A stretch of DNA of 64,000 nucleotides from Algoriphagus sp. TR-M9 (GCF_027594545.1 NZ_CP115160.1:1497001-1561000); one strand, 5' to 3'. Numbered from the stretch's first letter, positions 44,157 to 52,921 are shown. Notes: generated from the sequence alone by a model not told the origin. Numbers and translations: made by a program.

Positions 44157-44612
44157 TTAAGAAATCTCGATCGTGCGAACGGGTTTCTGCCTTGCCTCTT
44201 CCCGTTTAGGGATGATTAGCTTGAGAATACCATCCACATAAGTTGCCTCGATTTTTTCACTTTCTACGGTGTTGGGGAGGTCAAAGGAGCGTCGGAAGGC
44301 TGAATAACTGAATTCCCTACGAATACAGTTTCCATTTGAATTACGCTCCTGCTCAGAATTTTTCTCTGCTTGGATGATCAAAGAACCATTGTCGATTTCT
44401 ACTTTGAAATCTTCTTTTTTCATTCCCGGAACAGCCATTTCAACTTTGTAGTCTGTACCGGTTTCCATGATGTTTACCCTTGGCATGCTGAGGTTATTTG
44501 ATGCTCTTCCTATGCTCATGTCCTCCAAGAAATCAAAAAAACCTTTACCAGGGAATTCTTCAAAGAGGTTAGGAATGACTGTGTTGCCATTTCGTTTCAT
44601 CAGTGTGTTCAT
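44157..44612 (-). CDS. Hsp20/alpha-crystallin small heat-shock protein
   Basis: The 151-residue protein has a short N-terminal arm and an alpha-crystallin domain (about 45-140) with YKVEMAVPGMKKEDFKVEI and FRRSFDLPNTVESEKIEATYVDGILKLIIPK (partly quoted), including the A-x-x-x-G-x-L-type end. A C-terminal basic tail follows. It is an ATP-independent holdase that keeps unfolded proteins soluble. It is a single gene. The upstream region 44613-45168 holds a degenerate repeat and no other clear gene. Confidence 0.95.
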   Translation of the reverse strand: MNTLMKRNGNTVIPNLFEEFPGKGFFDFLEDMSIGRASNNLSMPRVNIMETGTDYKVEMAVPGMKKEDFKVEIDNGSLIIQAEKNSEQERNSNGNCIRREFSYSAFRRSFDLPNTVESEKIEATYVDGILKLIIPKREEARQKPVRTIEIS

Positions 44613-44870
44613 TGCTTTGTCAATTTAATGGTTAAACAACTAAACAGATTTGGTGAGAAGATTCTCCAGTACCTACTTGGGATATCCTCACCAAAAAAAC
44701 CGAATGAATCGCGATTCTTCAATAGACAAAAAAACAAGTGACGTGCCAAGCGGAATTGCAGAGGAGTGCTGTCAGAATTTTTGTGAAAAAATGACAGAAA
44801 AAGTATTGGGAGTCAGAAATATTGACATTTTCTAGCTATCAATATACGCTGTGCAGATAATAAAATTGTC

Positions 44871-44996
44871 CGGTTATCCACAATGGCGGCGGTAAGCAAA
44901 GAATCTCGCCAGAAAGTCACGGATATTCGTCCACACTGGTTCGCCTAGAGGAGACTACAGTCAACTGTCCCCAGCATGTTCAAAGATACTTCCCCC
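44871..44996 (-). repeat. dispersed repeat family A, degenerate copy
   Basis: In the same order as copy 2 one sees CGGTTATCCACAATGGCGG, then GATATTCGTCCAC, then ACAGTCAACTGTCCCCAGCA and AAAGATACTTCCCC. These correspond to the end, the GATAATCGTCCAC core, the AGTCCACTGCC segment and AAAGATATCTTACCCC. Identity is clearly lower than between copies 1 and 2, so this is an old copy. Confidence 0.55.
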
Positions 44997-45138
44997 TTTT
45001 TCCTTTTTCAGTTAAGAGGCCAAAGCATTGCAGCATAAGTAAAATAGTAGAATGAAGGATACTTCAGCCTGTCCCGTTATTGGTTACTGCTAACAAGCCG
45101 GATGTCCAAGAATTTGAAAATTCAAGTCGATAAAAACA

Positions 45139-45164
45139 AAGCCCCAGACAATTATCTGGGGCTT
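45139..45164 (-). terminator. terminator after tRNA-Arg
   Basis: The perfect arms AAGCCCCAGA and TCTGGGGCTT have a 6-nt loop and are followed on the minus strand by TTGTTTTTATC. It begins 5 bp after the tRNA 3' end. Confidence 0.9.
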
Positions 45165-45168
45165 GAAG

Positions 45169-45242
45169 TGCACTCGGAAGGATTCGAACCCTCAACCCTC
45201 GGAGCCGAAATCCGATATTCTATCCAGTTGAACTACGAGTGC
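45169..45242 (-). tRNA. tRNA-Arg (anticodon TCG)
   Basis: On the minus strand the acceptor arms GCACTCG and CGAGTGC pair with discriminator A. The D arm reads GTTCAACTGGATAGAAT, the anticodon arm TCGGA-TTTCGGC-TCCGA and the T loop TTCGAAT. The loop TTTCGGC places TCG at positions 34-36, which reads CGA and probably other CGN codons. The CCA end is not encoded. It has its own terminator. Confidence 0.95.
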
Positions 45243-45280
45243 AGAGTGCTCTGGAGCGGGTGCTCCAGAACTTTATGATT

Positions 45281-46495
45281 TTAGCCTTCTAGTACAGACT
45301 GTACTTTGTCGGCTGCTTCTTTCAAGGTGATTGCAGAAAATACTTTCAATCCTGATTCGTCAATGATTTTAGCACCTTCTTCAGCGTTAGTTCCCTGAAG
45401 TCTGACGATTATCGGAACTCGGATATCACCGATAGACTTGTATGCTTCCACTACGCCGCTAGCGATTCTGTCGCATCTTACGATACCACCGAATACGTTG
45501 ATCAGAATAGCTTTCACATTTGGATCTTGAAGGATGATTCTGAAACCTGCTTCTACTGTGGTTGCATTAGCTCCTCCTCCTACATCTAGGAAGTTTGCAG
45601 GCTCACCACCTACTAGCTTGATCATATCCATAGTGGCCATTGCCAGACCTGCTCCGTTTACCATGCAGCCTACGTTTCCGTCCAGCTTCACATAGTTTAG
45701 ACCAGACTTGCCAGCTTCCACTTCCAATGGATCCTCCTCAGCAATATCTCTAAGCGCTCCTAGGTCTTTGTGACGGTAAAGCGCATTGTCATCAATATTC
45801 ACCTTAGCATCCACTGCCAAAATCTTGTCATCTGAAGTTTTCAACACTGGGTTGATCTCAAACTGTGAAGAGTCAGTGCCTTCATATGCATTGTAAAGTG
45901 CTGTGATGAATTTCACCATTTCCTTAAATGCATTGCCAGTAAGACCTAATTTGAAGGCTACTTTTCTAGCCTGAAATCCTTGAAGCCCAACTTTCGGGTC
46001 GATCCATTCTTTGATGATTTTCTCAGGAGTCTTTTCAGCGACTTCCTCAATGTCCATTCCTCCTTCGGTAGAAGCCATGATTACATTGCAACCAGCCGCT
46101 CTATCCAATAGTATAGACAGGTAATATTCTTTTGGCTCTGAATCACCAGGGTAGTAAACATCCTCAGCGATCAACACCTTATTAACTTTCTTTCCTTCCG
46201 GACCGGTTTGGTGTGTTACCAAAGTGCCGCCCAGGATGTTTTTAGCCTTTTCAGATACATCTTCCAATTTCTTGGCAAGTACCACTCCATTGGAGTCAGT
46301 TTCCTGAACTTTTCCTTTTCCTCGTCCACCTGCGTGGATCTGAGCCTTGATCACATACCAGCTAGTACCGGTTTGCTCGTTCAATTTAACGGCTGCTTCA
46401 TGAGCTGCTTCAGGGCTTTCGGCTACTATGCCTTCCTGAATACGAACTCCGTAACCTTTTAATACTTCTTTAGCCTGATATTCGTGAATATTCAT
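45281..46495 (-). CDS. sucC: succinyl-CoA ligase (ADP-forming) beta subunit
   Basis: The 404-residue enzyme (from MNIHEYQAKEVLKGYGV) has an ATP-grasp domain (QIHAGGRGKGKVQE) and a CoA-ligase domain (NGAGLAMATMDMIKL, FLDVGGGANA, INVFGGIVRCDRIASGV). It couples succinyl-CoA cleavage to ATP synthesis in the TCA cycle with SucD, which is not adjacent, as is common in Bacteroidota. The earlier in-frame start at 46525 would add ten residues not seen in the family. Confidence 0.97.
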   Translation of the reverse strand: MNIHEYQAKEVLKGYGVRIQEGIVAESPEAAHEAAVKLNEQTGTSWYVIKAQIHAGGRGKGKVQETDSNGVVLAKKLEDVSEKAKNILGGTLVTHQTGPEGKKVNKVLIAEDVYYPGDSEPKEYYLSILLDRAAGCNVIMASTEGGMDIEEVAEKTPEKIIKEWIDPKVGLQGFQARKVAFKLGLTGNAFKEMVKFITALYNAYEGTDSSQFEINPVLKTSDDKILAVDAKVNIDDNALYRHKDLGALRDIAEEDPLEVEAGKSGLNYVKLDGNVGCMVNGAGLAMATMDMIKLVGGEPANFLDVGGGANATTVEAGFRIILQDPNVKAILINVFGGIVRCDRIASGVVEAYKSIGDIRVPIIVRLQGTNAEEGAKIIDESGLKVFSAITLKEAADKVQSVLEG

Positions 46496-46619
46496 ATGTG
46501 TATGATTTTTTAGCTCAAATGTCATCCCGATAGCTATCGGGAGAAATCTCGCATTCTTGGTTTTAATACCCCTTTGACTTTTCAGTCATGCTCGATTTCA
46601 TCCTTTGGAAATTTTTGCC

Positions 46620-46651
46620 CGAAGTTAAGGGCTAGGACCCGATAAATCAAA
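46620..46651 (-). promoter_or_regulatory. candidate promoter of sucC
   Basis: On the minus strand TTTG (46651-46648) is followed after 20 nt by TAACTTCG (46627-46620). This matches the Bacteroidota -33 TTTG and -7 TAnnTTTG boxes with one mismatch. It lies about 125 bp upstream of the sucC start. Confidence 0.5.
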
Positions 46652-46753
46652 CCTGAGTTTTTCCTTTTTAAGAAAAAAATCCCCTTGTTTGACAATGGAA
46701 ATACGGGTTCGCGAGCTATTTCCACTATTTTTGAACTCCTAAAAAATGATAGC

Positions 46754-47404
46754 ATGCTGAAAGCCAACGGTATCCACAAATCTTATGGAAGCCTCAAAGT
46801 TTTGAAAGGTGTAAACCTGGAAATTTCAACTTCTGAAATTGTTTCCATAGTCGGTAGTTCCGGGGCTGGGAAAAGTACCCTTTTGCATATTTTGGGCACT
46901 TTGGACCTGCCAGATCAGGGTACTTTGGAAATGGATGGTGTGGATCTTAGAAGGTTAAAAGGTGAGGAGCTGGCAAAATTCAGAAACAGCAGCATTGGTT
47001 TTATTTTTCAATTTCATAACCTGCTTCCAGAGTTTACTGCCCTGGAGAATATCATGATCCCAGGAATGATAGGTGATTTGCCTGAAACCAAGCTAAAGCA
47101 ACAAGCAGGCGAACTGGCAGAGATTTTAGGGATTTCAGGAAGATTGGAACATAAGCCCGCTACACTTTCAGGAGGAGAGCAGCAGCGAGTGGCGGTTGCC
47201 CGATCCTTGATCAACAGTCCGGCGGTTGTTTTTGCAGATGAACCCAGCGGCAACCTGGATACGCAAAATGCCAAAGGACTTCATGAATTATTTTTCACAT
47301 TGAGAAAGGAGCTTGGACAAGCCTTTGTCATAGTTACTCATAACGAAGAGCTCGCCAACATGGCAGATCGGAAAGTGGTGATGCAGGATGGGTTAATTCT
47401 TTGA
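46754..47404 (+). CDS. lolD: LolD-type ABC transporter ATP-binding protein
   Basis: The 216-residue ATPase has Walker [11 protein letters not shown]-loop [17 protein letters not shown], signature [15 protein letters not shown], Walker [13 protein letters not shown] and H-loop VIVTHN. The GNLD segment and 216-residue length match LolD of the lipoprotein-releasing LolCDE complex. I chose [12 protein letters not shown] as start; the longer reading from 46685 is non-homologous. It is divergent from sucC and has no adjacent permease gene. Confidence 0.9.
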   Translation: MLKANGIHKSYGSLKVLKGVNLEISTSEIVSIVGSSGAGKSTLLHILGTLDLPDQGTLEMDGVDLRRLKGEELAKFRNSSIGFIFQFHNLLPEFTALENIMIPGMIGDLPETKLKQQAGELAEILGISGRLEHKPATLSGGEQQRVAVARSLINSPAVVFADEPSGNLDTQNAKGLHELFFTLRKELGQAFVIVTHNEELANMADRKVVMQDGLIL

Positions 47405-47462
47405 GATTTTAGAAGCTAGACTTAAGACATTAGAGTTTTTGATACAAGTCAAAATTTGGCGT

Positions 47463-47614
47463 AAGTCTTCAGACCTGTCTGACGCCAGGCAGGCTTGTGC
47501 CTTGCTAAATGCAGTCTTCAGACTGCTGTTTTGTAAGAAGTTTTTAATTGAAGTCTATAAAACACCATGTCAAAAGTCCAAGTCTTCAGACTTGCCCGAC
47601 GCCAGGCGGGCTTG
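47463..47614. repeat. pair of 35-bp direct repeats with internal palindromes
   Basis: AAGTCTTCAGACCTGTCTGA (47463 on) and AAGTCTTCAGACTTGCCCGA (47580 on) start two copies of a 35-bp unit, each ending in a CGCCAGGC(A/G)GGCTTG segment. The inner parts can fold (CCTGTCTG with CAGGCAGG; GCCCG with CGGGC). The differences are compensated between arms, so base pairing seems to be kept. They are REP-like and sit between lolD and bcp. Confidence 0.7.
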
Positions 47615-47674
47615 AACTAGTTTTGGCATTCACTGTTGCTCCATTATCAGGGTGACGAATAAAATTTATCAAAC

Positions 47675-47768
47675 GCTGCGCCGTAGCGTCGCCGCGAGAA
47701 AAAAAACCGCGCCTTTGCGCCTTAGCGGGAGCTTTAAATACGTTGCGCCATCACGCCGCCACGAGAAA
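47675..47768. repeat. GC-rich degenerate tandem repeat
   Basis: Three variants of a CGCTGCGCC / GCGCCTTTGCGCC / TTGCGCCATCACGCCGCCACGAGAAA motif follow each other, each ending in CGAGAAA, GCGGGAG or CACGAGAAA. Such GCGCC repeats occur between genes in many Bacteroidota genomes. The base composition is far above the surroundings. No coding potential is seen. Confidence 0.5.
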
Positions 47769-47771
47769 TCC

Positions 47772-48221
47772 TTACTTCTCCAGATTCTTTAGCATGGATT
47801 GTATATGTCCCTTTGATTCAAACATATCAGAGAACACCGCGGCAATTTTGTGATCCTTATCGATCAGATAGGTGATTCGCTTGGGCATTTTGATCAGTGG
47901 AATCAGCGCATCATAAGCTTTACAGACTTTCCCGCCCTGGTCAGAAAGTAAATCAAAAGGAAGCTTGTTCTCCTTCTTGAACTTTTCATGTGTAGGTATA
48001 TCATCCTTACTGATGCCGAAAACCGGGATGTCCAAATCACGGAAAGCCTCAAATTGATCTCTAAACTCACAAGCCTCTGCGGTGCAGACTTTGGTAAAGT
48101 CTTTTGGATAAATGTAAAGGACAAATGCTTTTCCTTTTAGGTCAAGCTCAGAATTCAGTGTTTTCCCCCCTGTGCTGGGTAATACAAACTTCGGTGCAGT
48201 ACTTCCTATTTTCAATGCCAT
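47772..48221 (-). CDS. bcp: thioredoxin-dependent peroxiredoxin (BCP/PrxQ type)
   Basis: The 149-residue protein (from MALKIGSTAPKFVLP) has the thioredoxin-like peroxiredoxin fold with YIYPKDFTKVCTAEACEFRD. The first Cys of VCTAEAC is peroxidatic and the second, five residues on, is the PrxQ resolving Cys. It reduces hydrogen and lipid peroxides with thioredoxin. Longer in-frame starts at 48230 and 48281 exist, but the added residues are not family-like. Confidence 0.94.
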   Translation of the reverse strand: MALKIGSTAPKFVLPSTGGKTLNSELDLKGKAFVLYIYPKDFTKVCTAEACEFRDQFEAFRDLDIPVFGISKDDIPTHEKFKKENKLPFDLLSDQGGKVCKAYDALIPLIKMPKRITYLIDKDHKIAAVFSDMFESKGHIQSMLKNLEK

Positions 48222-48436
48222 AGCTTTCATAAACTTTCTGGAAGGAGAAAGGTTCATTTCTGCCCTGACAATGAAAGCCAAAAGTAGGATTTACGTTCGC
48301 TCAGTCGCATTATACCTGTATTGGCTGCAGACGGATCTCCGATAGTTTAGCCTTTTTCGCCAAGGCCTAATTATAGTCAAATTGAACTTTTGACGGGATT
48401 ATTTACTTTCAGATTGATTACTTAACCCTTGCCGTT

Positions 48437-49273
48437 TTGAAAATCACCAGTGTCCACGCCATGCTTTTGGCAGGAGTATTTTTTGCCTTGATGAATGTGT
48501 CTGTCAAATACATTCCCCATATCCCTGCCATAGAAATCATCGTTTTTAGATCTCTCTTTTCCTTGATTTTCAGTTATTTGATCCTGAGAAAACAAAAGGT
48601 AAATGTCTTTGGCAACAATAAGAAGTGGCTGGTTATCCGTGGAGTGGTAGGTTCTATTGGCTTGATTTCATTCTTTTATACCCTTCAAAATATCCCCTTG
48701 GCCAGTGCCGTTACCATTCAATACTTATCGCCGATCTTCACGACTATTTTTGGGATTTTCATAGTACGTGAGAGAGTCAAACCTGTCCAGTTTCTCTTTT
48801 TCGCCATTTCCTTTGCAGGCGTGATCGTGATTCAGGGCTTTGATGCCAGAGTTGATTTCTTCTGGGCGATGGTGGGAATTACCTCAGCGATTTTCTCGGG
48901 ATTGGCTTATAACGTCATCCGAAAACTCAAGAATACGGAGCACCCGCTGGTCATCATTTTCTACTTTCCTCTGGTGACACTTCCCTTCGCCGCAGTGGTA
49001 GCTGCCTTTGGCTGGGTAAATCCGGTGGGTTGGGATTGGTTGATCTTGCTGTTTATAGGAATCTGTACCCAAACCGCCCAGTACTTCCTGACCATTGCTT
49101 ACCAGAATGCAAATGTGTCCAAGGTTTCCAGCCTTACTTACATAGGAATCGTGTATGCCCTGCTATTTGGTTTTTTCTTCTTTGGGGAGACTTTCAATGC
49201 TATGGCCTATATAGGAATGGGACTGGTGCTTCTGGGGATTTTACTGAATATGCGTGTAAAGCAAGTTGCTTAA
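48437..49273 (+). CDS. EamA/DMT-family transporter
   Basis: The 278-residue protein has ten predicted helices in two EamA repeats (FALMNVSVKYIPHIPAIEIIVFR near the start; AYQNANVSKVSSLTYIGIVYALLFG near the end, partly quoted). Family members export metabolites or amino acids. Substrate unknown. The reading starts at TTG 48437; ATG 48461 is possible but leaves a very short leader before helix 1. The next gene starts 55 bp downstream in the same direction. Confidence 0.9.
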   Translation: MKITSVHAMLLAGVFFALMNVSVKYIPHIPAIEIIVFRSLFSLIFSYLILRKQKVNVFGNNKKWLVIRGVVGSIGLISFFYTLQNIPLASAVTIQYLSPIFTTIFGIFIVRERVKPVQFLFFAISFAGVIVIQGFDARVDFFWAMVGITSAIFSGLAYNVIRKLKNTEHPLVIIFYFPLVTLPFAAVVAAFGWVNPVGWDWLILLFIGICTQTAQYFLTIAYQNANVSKVSSLTYIGIVYALLFGFFFFGETFNAMAYIGMGLVLLGILLNMRVKQVA

Positions 49274-49328
49274 ATGATTGTTCTGGAAGCCAAAGCAGGT
49301 TATTTTTGATCAAGTTAAATTCTTTTGT

Positions 49329-50825
49329 ATGAAAATCACCAAAGACCTTTACCAGGGTTCTCTCGCACTTCTGACTGACTTTTACCAGCTGACCATGGCC
49401 TATGCCTACTGGAAATCCGGAAAGGCTGAGCAGGAGGCTGTCTTCAATCTGTTTTTCCGAAAGCATCCTTTTCAGGGTGGTTTTACAGTGGCTGCAGGAT
49501 TGGACTATGTGATAGACTACTGCAAAAACTTTAAATTCAATAAAGAGGACATTGATTACCTGGCCGCCATGAAAGGCAAGGACGGGCAGCCTGTTTTTGC
49601 CAAAGGCTTTTTGGATTACCTCAGCGAGATGAGATTTTCCTGTGATATAGATGCTGTAGAAGAGGGTACGGTAGTTTTCCCGAATACCCCTTTGGTCCGT
49701 GTGAAGGGGCCTTTGATCCAGTGCCAATTGTTGGAAACCCCGCTGTTGAATATCATCAACTTTCAAAGCCTCATAGCCACCAAAGCGGCGAGGATTAATT
49801 TGGCAGCTTTGGGTGAACCGGTTTTGGAGTTTGGCTTGAGAAGGGCCCAGGGCATAGATGGGGGGCTGGCTGCTTCCCGTGCTGCTTATATTGGAGGTTG
49901 TTCCTCTACCAGTAATGTCATGGCGGGGAAGCTTTTTGGGATTCCGGTTTCAGGTACCCATGCCCACAGTTGGATCATGTCCTTTGAGACGGAGCTGGAA
50001 GCTTTTGAGGCTTATGCAGAAGCTTTTCCGGATCAATCGGTCTTTTTAGTAGATACTTACGATACCGTAAATGGGATCAAAAATGCCATTAAAGTAGGGA
50101 AAGCTTTGCGCAGCAAAGGAAAAGAAATGCTTGGCATACGGATAGATTCTGGTGATTTGGCTTATTTCAGCAATGTCGCCAGGGAAATGCTGGATGAGGC
50201 AGGTTTTCCCGATGCGAAAATCGTCGCTTCAAACGACCTGGATGAGCATATCATCTCTTCTTTGAAGGGGCAGGAAGCCTCCATCAACGTCTGGGGGGTA
50301 GGTACGAAACTGGTGACGGCATTTGACCAACCCGCGCTTGGAGGGGTTTATAAGCTTTCTGCGATCCGGATAGAAGATGGCACCTTTGTTCCCAAGGTCA
50401 AAATTTCCCAGCAGAGCATGAAAATCAATATTCCGGGGATTCACAATGTGAAGCGCTACTATTCTAAAGGCAAAGCTGTGGCTGATATGATTTACCTGGA
50501 AGATCAGGAAATCAACCCCAAAGCGGCCTTAATTATAGACCCCAATGATCCTACCAGACGAAAACGTCTCATGCCTTACTTTTATCAGGAGGAAACGCTG
50601 CTGAAGGAGATTTTCCGAAGGGGTGAATTGCAGTATGCTCCACCCTCCATAGAAGCCATCCGGGAGCGGGTTCAAGTACAGCTAGGGGCTTTTGATAAAG
50701 CACATAAGCGCCTGGTCAATCCCCATATTTATCCAGTAGGCTTAGAGGAGAATCTGCACAATTTGAGAATGAACCTGGTGTTACAGGCAAAACAAACAGA
50801 AGATGAAGATCAACCAGAAAAATAG
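49329..50825 (+). CDS. pncB: nicotinate phosphoribosyltransferase
   Basis: The 498-residue enzyme (from MKITKDLYQGSLALLTDFYQ) has the family core: EFGLRRAQGIDGGLAASRAAYIGG, GTHAHSWIMSF, FLVDTYDT, IRIDSGDLAYFS and VGTKLVTAFDQPALGGVYKL (each up to 20 residues quoted). It makes nicotinate mononucleotide from nicotinate and PRPP with ATP. The nicotinamidase gene overlaps its end by 23 bp. The two make the Preiss-Handler salvage route from nicotinamide. The longer start at 49278 is not family-like. Confidence 0.97.
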   Translation: MKITKDLYQGSLALLTDFYQLTMAYAYWKSGKAEQEAVFNLFFRKHPFQGGFTVAAGLDYVIDYCKNFKFNKEDIDYLAAMKGKDGQPVFAKGFLDYLSEMRFSCDIDAVEEGTVVFPNTPLVRVKGPLIQCQLLETPLLNIINFQSLIATKAARINLAALGEPVLEFGLRRAQGIDGGLAASRAAYIGGCSSTSNVMAGKLFGIPVSGTHAHSWIMSFETELEAFEAYAEAFPDQSVFLVDTYDTVNGIKNAIKVGKALRSKGKEMLGIRIDSGDLAYFSNVAREMLDEAGFPDAKIVASNDLDEHIISSLKGQEASINVWGVGTKLVTAFDQPALGGVYKLSAIRIEDGTFVPKVKISQQSMKINIPGIHNVKRYYSKGKAVADMIYLEDQEINPKAALIIDPNDPTRRKRLMPYFYQEETLLKEIFRRGELQYAPPSIEAIRERVQVQLGAFDKAHKRLVNPHIYPVGLEENLHNLRMNLVLQAKQTEDEDQPEK

Positions 50826-51438
50826 TGCTTTACTAATTGTAGATGTACAGAATGACTTTCTACCGGGCGGTGCATTAGCAGTGGCAAATGGGGACGAGAT
50901 CATTCCTGTGATTAATAGTTTGCAGCAAAAATTCGATTTTATAGTAGCCACACAGGATTTTCATCCGGAAAATCACGGGAGTTTTGCAGCTAATCATCCG
51001 GGCAAAAAGCCTGGAGAGCCGACCACCTTAAATGGATTGGAGCAGATGCTCTGGCCGGTCCACTGCGTGCAGGGCTCCTTTGGGGCAGAGTTTCACGCCG
51101 ACCTAAATACCAAGAAATGGAAGGAAACGGTTCAGAAGGGGAAAAATCCCGAGGTAGATTCTTATTCAGGTTTTTTTGACAATGCCAGAATGGAAGATAC
51201 CGGCTTGAGTTTTTTCTTGAAAAGTCATGAGATCCAGCGGATATTTGTAACAGGACTGGCGTTGGATTATTGTGTGAAATTTACTGCGATGGATGCGGTA
51301 AGTTTGGGGTTTGAAACCTATTTGGTCCGGGATGCCAGTCGGGCCGTAAATCTCTCAGCTGGAGATGGAGAGGCGGCTTTGGAGGAAATGAAGCAAGCGG
51401 GAGTGAAAGTTATCACAAGCAAAGAAATAGAAAACTGA
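50803..51438 (+). CDS. pncA: nicotinamidase/pyrazinamidase
   Basis: The 211-residue cysteine hydrolase has the catalytic Asp in IVDVQNDFLPGGAL, metal-binding TQDFHPENHGSFA, a WPVHCVQG loop and the nucleophile Cys in GLALDYCVKFTA. It deamidates nicotinamide to nicotinate for PncB, encoded just upstream with 23 bp overlap. The downstream thioesterase start overlaps its stop by 1 bp. Confidence 0.97.
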   Translation: MKINQKNSALLIVDVQNDFLPGGALAVANGDEIIPVINSLQQKFDFIVATQDFHPENHGSFAANHPGKKPGEPTTLNGLEQMLWPVHCVQGSFGAEFHADLNTKKWKETVQKGKNPEVDSYSGFFDNARMEDTGLSFFLKSHEIQRIFVTGLALDYCVKFTAMDAVSLGFETYLVRDASRAVNLSAGDGEAALEEMKQAGVKVITSKEIEN

Positions 51439-51950
51439 TGTTTGAATTCGATTCAGAAAAAACCTATCCTAAGGAAACCGAAAGCAGGGTGTTGATCCGC
51501 TTTCAGGATTGTGACCCGCTCCGGCACCTGAATAATGCCAAGTATTTTGATTACTTTTTCAATGCTAGGGAGGATCAGGTTCCCAAATTATATGGAGTAG
51601 AGATGATGGATTTCATCAAAAAGTATCAGGCAGCATGGGTGATTTACAATCACAATATTTCCTACGTAAAGCCTGCCATGGTGGGAGAGTGGGTTCGGAT
51701 CAAGAGCCGCATTATTTGGAACAATCATAACACTGTCATACTGGAATATTTCATGACCGATGACACCGAGACTCAATTGAAAACCTTGCTATGGTCCACT
51801 ATGCGTTATGTGACCCTGGCTGAAGGTAAGTCTACAGACCACCAGGGCGCCGTCAATGATTTTCTAAAGGCTACCTCCATCAACCTGGATATAGAAGGGT
51901 TGAATGTGAAAGATCGGGTAAAAAGCCTGAGCCAAGCGCTGAAAAAGTAA
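51438..51950 (+). CDS. 4HBT-type acyl-CoA thioesterase
   Basis: The 170-residue hotdog-fold protein has RFQDCDPLRHLNNAKYFDYF, the D-x-x-x-H-x-N-N signature of 4-hydroxybenzoyl-CoA-thioesterase-like enzymes, then WVIYNHNISYVKPA. It probably hydrolyses acyl-CoA esters in the cytoplasm. It is the last gene of the pncBA transcript (TGATG overlap), a partner with no obvious link to NAD salvage. Confidence 0.88.
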   Translation: MFEFDSEKTYPKETESRVLIRFQDCDPLRHLNNAKYFDYFFNAREDQVPKLYGVEMMDFIKKYQAAWVIYNHNISYVKPAMVGEWVRIKSRIIWNNHNTVILEYFMTDDTETQLKTLLWSTMRYVTLAEGKSTDHQGAVNDFLKATSINLDIEGLNVKDRVKSLSQALKK

Positions 51951-51964
51951 TTGATTTAGATCAA
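51951..51964. promoter_or_regulatory. Fnr/Crp-type palindrome TTGAT-N4-ATCAA
   Basis: The sequence TTGATTTAGATCAA starts directly after the thioesterase stop codon. It fits the Fnr-type consensus exactly. It lies upstream of the terminator at 51988, so action on the gene at 52334 would have to be from a distance of 370 bp. It may instead be chance. Confidence 0.4.
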
Positions 51965-51987
51965 AAATATGTGTCAATTCGAACAAG

Positions 51988-52014
51988 GCCTGTACACTAG
52001 CGTACAGGTTTTTT
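51988..52014 (+). terminator. terminator of the pncB-pncA-thioesterase operon
   Basis: The arms CCTGTAC and GTACAGG have a loop of about 6 nt and are followed by TTTTTTC. Confidence 0.88.
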
Positions 52015-52233
52015 CATTATCAAATCGCTTGAAATCAGCTATTTAATTTTTTTTCAAAATTAAATTTTATTAATACTCACAATAAGCTGTAACATGCGAA
52101 AGCGGACATTCACGCCTAAACTGTTCGGCTTCATGACAGAATTCTAAGGAATCGTACACTTTTTACACACTTTTATAATGGGCGGAAGGCCTATTTCGAT
52201 AGATTATTTGGTTGAATTGTTAATATTTGCAAA

Positions 52234-52249
52234 TTTGACCTAGGTCAAA
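52234..52249. promoter_or_regulatory. 16-bp perfect palindrome, probable operator
   Basis: TTTGACCTAGGTCAAA is fully self-complementary and lies 85 bp upstream of the ATG at 52334, in the promoter region. The half-site TTGAC resembles Crp/Fnr superfamily boxes. TTTG at its left end could also serve as a -33 box, so the bound protein would overlap the promoter. Confidence 0.55.
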
Positions 52250-52297
52250 AATGTGCCTCTATTGCTCTTTGGGCTGGGTTGGTACGGTGAATGCAAC

Positions 52298-52330
52298 AGT
52301 GTTGGCAAGACACTTCACTAAACCAACACT
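52298..52330 (+). promoter_or_regulatory. leader hairpin just before the start codon
   Basis: AGTGTTGG (52298-52305) pairs with CCAACACT (52323-52330), loop 17 nt. The 3' arm ends 3 nt before ATG 52334. The fold would cover the ribosome entry site of the secreted protein gene and could control its translation or protect the message. Confidence 0.5.
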
Positions 52331-52333
52331 ATT

Positions 52334-52921
52334 ATGAAAACCTTATTCACATTCGCACTAGCTGGACTTTTAGCGACCAGTTCTTTTGCAGCAGACAAAG
52401 CTGAGGATTTAATGGCACTTTCAAGCGCTCATACCGTTTATAAGAAGGTTCATGTTCACCTTAAAGAAGGAGTAGGCAAAGCCAAGATTGCCATTTATGA
52501 CATGGAGGGAAATAAACTCCATCAACGTACCGTTAAAGCAAAAGAGGACATGAATGTTCCTTATGACCTGAATTCCTTGCCCTGTGGGGAATACACCGTG
52601 AAGATCTCCACTAATGATGAAGAAGTCATGTATACCGTGGAGACAGTAGAGAAAGTAGAACCAAAAGCCGAGGTACTTCCTTTGGTAGCTTATGGCAAAA
52701 AGATGAATAGCTTCACCATAGGGCTGACGGTTTTGGGACTGGAACAAGCCGGAGTAGATGTCAAAATCCGTGCGGTGGGTTCAGATCATATTGTTCATGA
52801 AGAATATATAGATCAGCCAGAGGGATTTAAGAAAAACTTTGTGCTAAACGGTGTGCGCCCGGAAGAGGTGTACTTCGATGTCACTGATGTAAAAGGTAGA
52901 AACAGAGTTATTCATTTTTGA
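52334..52921 (+). CDS. secreted protein with two beta-sandwich-like repeats, unknown function
   Basis: The 195-residue protein has a signal peptide (LFTFALAGLLATSSFAADK). The first half (VYKKVHVHLKEGVGKAKIAIYDMEGNKLHQ, partly quoted, then PCGEYTVKIST) looks like the Ig-like domains at the ends of Bacteroidota secreted proteins. The second half (SFTIGLTVLGLEQAGVDVKIRA) may repeat the fold. It lacks catalytic motifs and a lipid anchor. The elaborate upstream region with palindrome and hairpin suggests tight control. Confidence 0.8.
   Translation: MKTLFTFALAGLLATSSFAADKAEDLMALSSAHTVYKKVHVHLKEGVGKAKIAIYDMEGNKLHQRTVKAKEDMNVPYDLNSLPCGEYTVKISTNDEEVMYTVETVEKVEPKAEVLPLVAYGKKMNSFTIGLTVLGLEQAGVDVKIRAVGSDHIVHEEYIDQPEGFKKNFVLNGVRPEEVYFDVTDVKGRNRVIHF

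Noticed and set aside
44650..44835. 61-codon ORF upstream of hsp20
   Set aside because: No recognisable family, odd composition with clustered Cys, and partial overlap with the degenerate repeat neighbourhood.
47463..47614. CRISPR array
   Set aside because: Only two repeat units with a long unequal spacer and internal palindromes; no cas genes in the window.
34940..52249. Firm assignment of the three TTGA-type palindromes to Fnr
   Set aside because: No fnr/crp gene is in the window and three sites are too few; they are kept only as candidates.
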